Shown here in pieces: positions 60,901-64,000 of a stretch of 64,000 nucleotides of DNA (position 1 is the stretch's first letter; each line of letters starts with the position of its first letter). This DNA comes from Bathymodiolus brooksi. Its lineage: Eukaryota > Mollusca > Bivalvia > Mytilida > Modiolidae. The stretch lies in contig OY804575.1 of the NCBI GenBank assembly GCA_963680875.1, forward strand, positions 34,631,103-34,695,102, read 5' to 3'. The notes beneath the pieces are model-generated. The model was not told where the DNA came from, did not search any database, and saw only the letters and a program-made list of their open reading frames with translations. A program made the translations under genes and the position numbers.

Positions 60901-62110
60901 AAAAAAAAAGGTAGCCATTTTGAAAAAAAAAAAAAAAAAAAGAAAAAATTATAAAAATTTATGTCTTAGATATTCCAAAATATTCATTTATCATATATAC
61001 TCAGATAATTAAAAAAAAAATTATATGCTATTTTTTTTTGACACGGAGAAGTGAAAAAAAATGACATTTTTTTGGACTTCAGAGAGGGTAACTCTTTCAG
61101 GGAATATTTTTTAAATAAGCCTGGAAACCTATTCTCAAATTTTGATATTTTGTTAGGTACATCCCAAAGAACAATATATATGAAATTGCCCATAGTGTCC
61201 TTCTTTACCTTAAATATAATATCTCCTATTATTGCTGCTGTTTTGGATTCTGATTGTCACAAGAAACACAAACTTGATCAATGATCATTAGTGTATAATT
61301 TGGTTTTACTAGTAATCAATCTTGAATTTTCTAAGAGACTTCAGAAGAAGACATTTGAACAATTTTGTATAAAGTACTATGTAACATCTTCATGTATTGG
61401 CAGTCATCTTGAATTTCTTATCAACATACTGCAGTCATTCATGCCACATTAAATTACAAATGAGTTAATGACTGTTTTTTAAGTTCAGCCAATCAATTAC
61501 CGTATTTTACGGACGATAGGTGGGTTATGGTGTTACACAAATTTCAATAATATTTCAGCTATATCTTGGCGGTCAGTTTTATTGGGAGAAAACTCTAAAG
61601 GCAGAAAAGGATCATGACATTCCAAATGTAGATACACACATCTAAAGTTAAATTTGTTACTTGTATGTATATATATATATTTATTTATACAAGGCTTAGG
61701 AAGAGGTATAAATGTGCTGCTTGCCGCGTATTTGATGAAGCATACAAATTAATTTTATTATCTATTCCAAGAAAAAGAATGTATATTCTATTTATCCTAC
61801 AACACTAAATCCATAAAAATAGAAGAAAACCAAAATTTCATTAGCAAACAAGCGATGTCATAAACCTGCAAAAAAATATTCATTACTCAATATTAAATTT
61901 CAGTTTCATATAGTGACATCATAGCAAAACGTTAAATATAAAATACAATTTGGTTTCTAAAATAGCACAGCTGCAGAGAATACAATTTTATTCCCACAAT
62001 AAAAGTTCATGTAATTAAGATATTAATATTCTAATGAAAACAAAGTCACATGTACTTACTTGTAGACATGTTTATCTAAGACTGTACAAGGCACTATACT
62101 GTATAATTTT
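27911..62110 (-). CDS. STMN: Stathmin, whole gene with two alternative starts
   Basis: Stathmins bind and sequester alpha/beta-tubulin dimers and regulate microtubule dynamics in the cytosol. Exons 3' to 5' are 27911-27973, 29826-29966, 36067-36213, 42956-43147, 45780-45937, then either 52705-52737 plus 62060-62069 (247 residues) or 52358-52463 (268 residues from that ATG). All junction phases agree and both sums are whole codons. The shared body has the N-terminal YDYILKP...[25 protein letters not shown], which matches the vertebrate ELIL...SPPKKK...LEEIQKKLEAAEERR region, then three repeats each ending in a RL-x-x-H-type helix, then IEEVRRNK. The family is certain from these matches. The extra repeats and the alternative starts are inferred from exon structure without transcript data. 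SINEs, MITEs and Helitron-like arrays fill the introns. Confidence 0.88.
28164..28412 (-). other. Possible alternative terminal exon inside the stathmin gene
   Basis: On the minus strand a 'ttttcag' acceptor at 28413 opens an 82-codon phase-0 frame with mixed, protein-like composition (for example [20 protein letters not shown]) ending in a stop. The preceding stathmin exon ends in phase 0, so splicing to it would keep the frame. No stathmin similarity. It could be an alternative end, an unrelated exonised repeat, or chance. Confidence 0.2.
29826..29966 (-). CDS. STMN: Stathmin exon, repeat 3
   Basis: 47 codons, phase 0 at both ends, acceptor tag and donor gtaag on the minus strand. It encodes residues 181-227 of the short isoform: [16 protein letters not shown] followed by [20 protein letters not shown], a clear match to the vertebrate KME...KENREA...LERL repeat. 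Confidence 0.93.
31234..33217 (+). mobile_element. Helitron-like tandem-core element, family A, long copy
   Basis: The 5' end 'actagaggctcagcactgag' contains a short palindrome. About ten core units of about 155 bp follow, marked by 'tggccatgtttgttaa' and 'ccttccatagatgcttccta'. The 3' end has 'gacagacgatggacgccaag' then a hairpin ('tcacattgcctttggcaaagtga') and CTAA. Two other insertions interrupt it (a short palindrome near 32262-32310 and the MITE at 32533). The layout (5' palindrome, tandem cores, 3' hairpin, CTRR end) is that of non-autonomous Helitrons; this classification is inference. Confidence 0.75.
32533..32862. mobile_element. 330-bp MITE with 44-bp TIRs and 9-10-bp target duplication
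   Basis: The ends 'caatcgtaactactctgcca' (32533) and complement (to 32862) pair over about 44 bases. The flanks 'caagattggc' (32523-32532) and 'caagaatggc' (32863-32872) match at 9 of 10 positions. A 9-10-bp duplication with long TIRs suggests the Mutator (MULE) superfamily. It is nested inside the family A element. Confidence 0.8.
33705..35480 (+). mobile_element. TIR element (copy 1) with nested Helitron-like insert
   Basis: It starts 'cagggttctcaaaatgtg' and ends 'ttttgagaaccctg'. It shares about 1 kb with 49980-51030, with only scattered differences. A 590-bp family G repeat (34457-35046) is inserted between 'cagattaaa' and 'tatgagacctc', which are adjacent in the other copy. The TIR resembles hAT ends, but no clean 8-bp target duplication is visible. 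Short frames inside (35100-35300) look like transposase debris. Confidence 0.65.
34457..35046 (+). mobile_element. Nested family G Helitron-like insert
   Basis: Absent from the sister copy at about 50755, so the borders are well defined. Three core units with 'ttccttcatgcacatc(t/c)gcag' and the 'acggacgaacagggtga' 3' motif. Confidence 0.75.
36067..36213 (-). CDS. STMN: Stathmin exon, repeat 2
   Basis: 49 codons, phase 0 at both ends, with consensus acceptor and gtaag donor on the minus strand. It encodes residues 132-180 of the short isoform: [20 protein letters not shown] then [11 protein letters not shown]. It is similar in length and register to repeats 1 and 3. Confidence 0.9.
36712..37055. 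mobile_element. 344-bp MITE with about 35-bp TIRs
   Basis: The left end 'gccaaaaaaaaataatatat' and the complement at 37055 pair through 'tgtgtgtttac(t/g)gtcac'. The direct repeat 'ctaag' flanks it (36707-36711 and 37056-37060). Superfamily undetermined. It sits in a stathmin intron. Confidence 0.75.
37221..41808 (-). mobile_element. 4.6-kb Helitron-like tandem array, family B
   Basis: It starts 'ccagaggctctcaagagcct' and ends 'acctttggtgcaggtgaact'. Between are more than twenty core units of about 165 bp in two alternating types: one with 'ggccatcttggatttccgat', the other with 'gccattttgaatttcatatc'. The dimer period is about 330. The segment from about 38450 is repeated 1426 bp later at about 39874. 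Many long minus-strand frames across the array arise because unit lengths preserve frame; they are not genes. The strand is given for the reading frames only. Confidence 0.85.
41963..42158 (+). repeat. tRNA-derived SINE, 3' truncated
   Basis: Head 'ggggccatcatgatcatatg', B-box-like 'gtgagtgaatcccgctcatgg' region (with a base lost) and central 'ggtttcctcc'. The usual tail is missing. Confidence 0.75.
42159..42955. other. Stathmin intron sequence, no repeat recognised
   Basis: AT-rich, with one small hairpin near 42325-42353 ('cttttgtattttttgaaaat'). No gene. Confidence 0.3.
42956..43147 (-). CDS. STMN: Stathmin exon, repeat 1
   Basis: 64 codons, phase 0 at both ends. It encodes residues 68-131 of the short isoform: a charged coiled-coil-like helix ([20 protein letters not shown]) and [20 protein letters not shown], aligning with the vertebrate EVLQKA...KENREA region. 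Confidence 0.93.
43917..44481. mobile_element. 565-bp TTAA-flanked MITE
   Basis: TTAA at 43913-43916 and 44482-44485 flank ends 'agaggcatta' and 'taatgcccct', which are inverted copies at 9 of 10 positions. TTAA duplications are made by piggyBac and Kolobok elements. No open frame; non-autonomous. Confidence 0.65.
44486..45111. other. Stathmin intron sequence, nothing recognised
   Basis: No gene. A weak inverted pair 'aagcgggtta' (about 44641) and 'aacccgctta' (about 44871) may mark another small element. Confidence 0.3.
45112..45352 (-). repeat. tRNA-derived SINE, near full length
   Basis: Same layout as 25008-25245, read on the minus strand: head 'gatcgtatggtagctggatt', central 'tccggtttcctccaccaata' and the 'ttgttgaaagtggcattaaa' tail. 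Confidence 0.85.
45780..45937 (-). CDS. STMN: Stathmin exon, N-terminal regulatory region
   Basis: 158 nt; it needs one base from the preceding exon (phase 1 to phase 0). It encodes [17 protein letters not shown]..., then [20 protein letters not shown] and LKAAEERRQ. Vertebrate stathmin is phosphorylated at an SPPKKK site; the SPPKEK here is the matching position, so proline-directed phosphorylation is likely. Confidence 0.93.
46843..47165 (+). pseudogene. Protein-like ORF fragment cut by a repeat
   Basis: An 88-codon frame ends at 47109; its second half from the internal Met ([14 protein letters not shown]...) looks like real protein. One base shift near 47100 would let it continue ([17 protein letters not shown]) to the edge of the family F repeat at 47165. 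I do not recognise the family. It may be the start of a transposon ORF. It lies on the strand opposite to the stathmin gene. Confidence 0.3.
47165..47917 (+). mobile_element. Helitron-like element, family F, copy 2
   Basis: Same 5' start ('actagtattactgtgagcac'), about four 160-bp cores and the same 3' end ('acggacatggtgaaacc' then the C6/G6 hairpin) as 22510-23300. The cores are close to identical between copies. Confidence 0.75.
47918..48234. other. Stathmin intron sequence, no gene
   Basis: AT-rich with no recognised repeat. Confidence 0.3.
48235..48445 (+). repeat. Degenerate minisatellite, about 40-bp unit
   Basis: Five worn units of the form 'ggtctaggtcaa(c/t)(c/t)tacatttactca'. Unit lengths vary (35-45 bases). 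Confidence 0.7.
48446..49979. other. Stathmin intron sequence, no gene supported
   Basis: AT-rich. Small plus-strand frames at 49519 and 49691 are hydrophobic by composition. A short 'ctcgcc'/'ggcgag' inverted pair near 49205-49240 is related to the sequence near 51852-51893. Confidence 0.3.
49980..51030 (+). mobile_element. TIR element (copy 2), 3' end lost
   Basis: It starts 'cagggttctcaaaatgtg' and follows copy 1 (33705) closely to about 51030, without the nested insert. It retains 'gtgacgtcaca' near 50202, which copy 1 has lost. The right TIR is missing. Confidence 0.65.
51150..51790. mobile_element. MITE related to the insert at 8989-9538
   Basis: It shares 'ttatttgcgaaaaatacc' at the left, 'caaccaatcagaag' and the 'tataaggtggaattataaac' end at the right. 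Borders are approximate and no target duplication was identified. Confidence 0.45.
51791..52357. other. Stathmin intron sequence, no gene
   Basis: Contains two 'atggcgagc'/'ggcgattg' phrases near 51850-51910 and nothing else recognised. Confidence 0.3.
52358..52487 (-). CDS. STMN: Stathmin alternative first coding exon, SCG10-like N-terminus
   Basis: From the ATG at 52463 it encodes 35 codons plus one base ([20 protein letters not shown]...) and donor 'aaag|gtgaca', in the phase needed by 45780-45937. SCSF-type Cys followed by P-x-PR-x-I resembles the membrane-anchoring domain of vertebrate SCG10 (CSCFYPEPRNI). One Cys lies in this stretch; an upstream in-frame ATG at 52487 would add a second one. 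If that longer start is used the exon is a true first exon. Otherwise an acceptor (ctgcag) at 52471 makes it internal. Membrane anchoring by palmitoylation is inferred. Confidence 0.65.
52705..52737 (-). CDS. STMN: Stathmin mini-exon (33 nt), cytosolic isoform
   Basis: Flanked on the minus strand by 'actttcag' acceptor and gtatta donor. With the 10-nt start at 62060 it reads [14 protein letters not shown] and then continues into the exon at 45937 in phase. It cannot be joined to the 52358 exon without a stop, so the two are alternatives. Confidence 0.5.
52738..53303. other. Stathmin intron sequence, no gene
   Basis: AT-rich with no recognised repeat. Confidence 0.3.
53304..55005 (+). mobile_element. 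Helitron-like tandem-core element, family C
   Basis: The 5' end 'gaggctcccaggagcctgta' is a palindrome. Core units of two kinds follow: 'ggccatcttggtc' units of about 180 bp (53330-54130), then 'cttcaaaattgcagggtagg' units of about 140-170 bp (54190-54700). The 3' end 'acgacagacgccaag' precedes the hairpin 'cacatgaccctttgggtcag' and 'gtgagctaa'. Confidence 0.75.
55006..56124. other. Stathmin intron sequence, no gene
   Basis: A short inverted phrase ('tgtatataaaaggcactcaa' near 55238 and 'gagtgctttttatatacag' near 55319) is the only structure seen. Confidence 0.35.
56125..56877 (+). mobile_element. Helitron-like tandem-core element, family D
   Basis: 5' 'actagaggctcaggtgagcc', about four core units with 'ggccatcttg', 3' 'gacggacgacggacgct' and hairpin 'cacatggcctatggccagg' ending GTGAGCTAAA. 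Complete on both ends. Confidence 0.8.
57345..57725 (+). mobile_element. Helitron-like element, family E, single core
   Basis: It begins 'ccagaggcaatcatgatact' and ends with 'catggcccttagggacaggt' and 'gagctta'. One worn core. A diverged relative of family D. Confidence 0.55.
57726..59165. other. Stathmin intron sequence with a SINE tail
   Basis: At about 58040-58090 (plus) lies only the SINE tail 'tataactgaaatattgttga' followed by 'accataaccataaccc'. The rest is unassigned AT-rich sequence. Confidence 0.5.
59166..59918. mobile_element. 753-bp hAT-like MITE with exact 8-bp duplication
   Basis: Ends 'tagtgatgggaatcgg' and the complement-like 'gatcggtgcaccacta'; flanks 'actagtca' at 59158-59165 and 59919-59926 are identical. 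The interior has an imperfect tandem duplication of about 175 bp ('gaacaaaacaaaagatc' at about 59394 and 59552) and two A-rich 'gtcagtatg(a/g)(g/a)g(g/a)caaa' units. No transposase. Confidence 0.85.
59927..61189. other. Stathmin intron sequence, A/T-rich
   Basis: Homopolymer runs near 60901-60945 and 61011-61040. Frames at 60501, 60984 and 61051 lack motifs and are not called. Confidence 0.3.
61190..61495 (+). repeat. Decayed family B/D core unit
   Basis: Recognisable phrases: 'agacttcagaagaagacatttgaac', 'ggcagtcatcttgaatttc'. No ends preserved. Confidence 0.45.
61517..61602 (-). repeat. SINE tail fragment
   Basis: Minus-strand 'ccgccaagatatagctgaaa' and 'atattattgaaattt', the tail of the family at 22153. 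The head is absent. Confidence 0.6.
61603..62059. other. Stathmin intron 1, no gene
   Basis: AT-rich with a short 'tatatatatata' run near 61668. Confidence 0.3.
62060..62110 (-). CDS. STMN: Stathmin start exon, cytosolic isoform
   Basis: On the minus strand the ATG at 62069 is followed by TCTACAA and a consensus gtaagt donor, giving 10 coding bases that fit the phase of 52705-52737. A 'tttttacag' acceptor at 62111-62113 suggests that the 5' UTR continues in a further upstream exon. So short a coding part rests on the phase match and the sensible N-terminus (MSTNNIDQ). Confidence 0.5.
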
Positions 62111-62392
62111 CTGTAAAAAATATAAAATACATTTAGATATATTTGTCCACTCACTAGTTCAATAAACACAAAATCTAAGGAATACAAATGAACATGATGT
62201 ACTGTATATATCAGAGTTCCTGAAAAGTGTCGGCTTTGTCGGTCTGCCGGACCGGTAAAGAATTTCCGTAAAAAGTTTGTTTCCTTTCCGATATTATTTT
62301 TCTATTCCGCAATTTACCTTGTCCGGTCAAGGACAAATTTTCAGTAATAGTCGATATCTTTCTCCCCAAACGCTAAACCTGGGGTAAAACGG

Positions 62393-62694
62393 ATGCAAGA
62401 AAATGTTGCCACCAAGGTGGACAAAAGAAAATATGAAGATAAACGTGATCGTTGTTTTCAGGAGTATTGGCATGAAAAAATTCCATGGTTGCAACACGAC
62501 GAGAGGGGTATGAGCACAGGAGCTTGTTACGATTTCCCCCCCCTAGTACTCTAAAAACCAGCTTAGAGTACTAGGGGGGGTGGGGAATCATAACAAGCCC
62601 CTGTGGTATGAGGTGCACAATTTGTTGCAACTTTTATGATAATTCCAAACAACAACAGGGGTCTAGTACGAAGAATTTGTTCTTACAAATGTAG
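62393..62694 (+). pseudogene. hAT-like zinc-finger (TTF/BED-type) remnant, interrupted
   Basis: From the ATG the frame encodes KRKYEDKRDRCFQEYWHEKI then PWLQHDERGM. After the 91-bp insert it continues as RCTICCNFYDNSK to a stop at 62692. The 'F..YW....PWL' and 'C..C' arrangement is typical of the zinc finger at the N-terminus of hAT transposases and related KIAA1586/ZMYM-like proteins. The rest of the transposase is missing. Confidence 0.5.
62515..62605. mobile_element. 91-bp foldback MITE with 7-bp duplication
   Basis: Begins 'cacaggagcttgttacgatt' and ends with the near complement; the middle is 'ctagtactct...agagtactag' with C/G homopolymers. It is flanked by 'gtatgag' on both sides (62508-62514 and 62606-62612). 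Removing it restores the zinc-finger frame. Its tip resembles the TIR of the 780-bp elements. Confidence 0.85.
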
Positions 62695-63067
62695 CAGAGA
62701 CTGAGGTTACAGTTATTGATGAGAATGAGGTTGAGGGAAGTGATACAGAGAATGAGCAGGAAGAACAGACAGAACCAGTGAATGTTGTAGAGCAAACAGA
62801 TGAGGAAGAAAGTGAAAGAGAAAGTGACTGAGATGAGTAGCTCTGAGTGTGAGATGAGTGAGGAGGAAACTTTAGAAGCATCAACAGAATAATAGAGTAT
62901 GAGATAGAATATGTGACAGTGTAGTTAAATGAGTTTTGTTATCATTAATGAACGGTTCATTGTCTAGATTCAATTAATAAAAATAGCAAAAATTATTCGG
63001 ACTGACAAAACTTGCCCTCTTGTCAGTCCGAATGTCTGACAAGATCAAAATCTTTTCAAGAACTCTG

Positions 63068-63912
63068 ATATAATACAGGTATATTACAATCTTGGTTGCA
63101 GAATGGCATATATACTATCTTCATCTGGGTAAAGGTGGGGTAGGCCGATGGTCCATATCAATGTTGTGTCAAATTATATGTATGTTACAATGTAAGTACA
63201 TGTATACGTAATTAACCAAGTTTTGAAAACTACTGTCAAAATTAAGGTAGAATTTCAATGTCATGATTACAAGTGTTGAAGCATTTTCAAGGACAATAAC
63301 TCTGTAACAACATAAACTGTGAGTAAACCTTTGGTTAACAGGTCATGCCATTCATCTATAAAAATCTGTGCATCATTCATGATTGGTTATACCTAGACAT
63401 ATATTGAGTGCAACCAACATTTTAAGATCGTTCTGATAAATTGTATGTACAACTCTTCTCGATCTTTCAGTGTGAAATTAAACACTTTTTTAAGATTGGT
63501 CAGAAATATGCATGCATCATCTCTCTGATAAATCGGACAAAAGGAATACATTTTGTACAACTATTTAATTTCGTTCCAACCAAAATAAAAGGCTGTTGGC
63601 CACAGGTCGCCTGATACCAAGGTTACTTTGCAGAGATCACTATGGGCCGTGCCATCGCACCATAGTCACGCTAAAATTTGATGTGTGTGCCAGTAGGGCA
63701 CATTACCGTCACGTATGGCCCATACAATTGTACATCGTGCTCCGGTAACCAGGATCTGCATACTTATTTTGTTTCGATTGGTTCTTAATTTTTGTTTCAT
63801 CCCGTGAACGTAATCAGGCGAAAAAGTAAACCAGTCGTATAATCATCCGATACTCTCAGTGTTTTTCATACTCGGGTCTCGATTATAACGAAAACTGTAG
63901 AATGACAACAAA
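63068..63912. other. Right flank, no gene supported
   Basis: Near 63590-63780 are inverted phrases ('gataccaaggttac' / 'gtaaccaggatc', 'atgggccgtgcc' / 'tatggcccata') that may be the end of another element. Confidence 0.3.
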
Positions 63913-64000
63913 ATGCCTCTAAAAAAGGCAAGAACTGAAAAAAATCAACAGAAAATATCATTTTTCACGACGTCAGAGAAGGAAAATCCTTGGTCAGAAG
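63913..64000 (+). CDS. Start of a possible ORF, cut by the window edge
   Basis: ATG followed by 28 codons rich in Lys and Gln, including KISFFTTSEKENP. A Lys-rich start with an I-x-x-FF motif is common in hAT-type and similar transposon proteins. Too short to classify. Confidence 0.3.
   Translation, partial: MPLKKARTEKNQQKISFFTTSEKENPWSE

Larger units (their letters stand above)
62212..63067 (+). mobile_element. 856-bp TIR element with hAT-type coding debris
   Basis: Starts 'cagagttcctgaaaag' and ends with the near complement 'cttttcaagaactctg'. It contains the zinc-finger remnant at 62393-62694, an acidic open stretch (62700-62830) and a hairpin near 62998-63037 ('ttcggactgacaa'). No clean target duplication (left 'gtatatat', right 'atataata'). 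Confidence 0.55.

Noticed and set aside
61051..61284. 77-codon plus-strand frame
   Set aside because: Phe/Ile/Lys-rich as expected of AT-rich DNA, and its end overlaps a decayed repeat core.
62663..62884. Minus-strand Ser-rich 73-codon frame
   Set aside because: It is the antisense of a plus-strand acidic (Glu-rich) stretch in the 62212 element.

Overview
The window looks like invertebrate nuclear DNA: AT-rich, gene-poor, with long introns and GT-AG splice sites, and most of its length is mobile-element debris. The repeats point to a mollusc, most likely a bivalve. They include tRNA-derived SINEs ending in a conserved 'ataactgaaatattgttgaa' tail, and Helitron-like elements built from tandem cores of roughly 150-190 bp that resemble the bivalve 'pearl' type. 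Species cannot be named from sequence alone. No CRISPR, operon, rRNA or intact retrovirus is visible.

Two host genes can be assembled exon by exon with matching splice phases. The first is on the plus strand, four exons from 12552 to 18200, and predicts a 683-residue protein. It has a Ser/Thr-rich N-terminus, a von Willebrand A domain with a MIDAS motif (DTTGSMS), a Gly-rich segment with three nucleoporin-like GLFG motifs, a Lys-rich stretch and a basic C-terminal domain I do not recognise. The second is on the minus strand and spans about 34 kb (62110 down to 27911). It is a stathmin gene with one shared body and two alternative N-termini: a short cytosolic-type start (exons at 62060 and 52705) and an SCG10-like start (exon at 52358). 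Three consecutive phase-0 exons each encode a stathmin/tubulin-binding-type repeat, so the protein (247 or 268 residues) is much longer than vertebrate stathmin (about 149).

Left region (1-12500): SINE debris, foldback palindromes, a 411-bp tandem duplication, and a 6.9-kb element (2664-9561) with long terminal inverted repeats. This element holds a broken gene with a Cys-rich N-terminus, a motif resembling the helix-hairpin-helix of FEN1/XPG nucleases (TGCDTTSSFFGIGKKT), and a Cys-rich C-terminus. The combination suggests an Academ-like DNA transposon and is the most unusual object in the window. Two 780-bp hAT-like foldback elements in opposite orientation (11323-12103 and 16089-16868), with 8-bp target duplications, bracket the first three exons of the vWA gene.

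Middle and right (18200-64000): SINEs, Helitron-like tandem-core elements (the largest, 37221-41808, has an internal 1426-bp higher-order duplication), MITEs with recognisable target-site duplications (MULE-like, hAT-like, TTAA-type), a pair of related TIR elements of which one carries a nested insertion, and a hAT-derived zinc-finger remnant at 62393-62694 split by a 91-bp foldback insert. A possible new ORF opens at 63913 and runs off the window.
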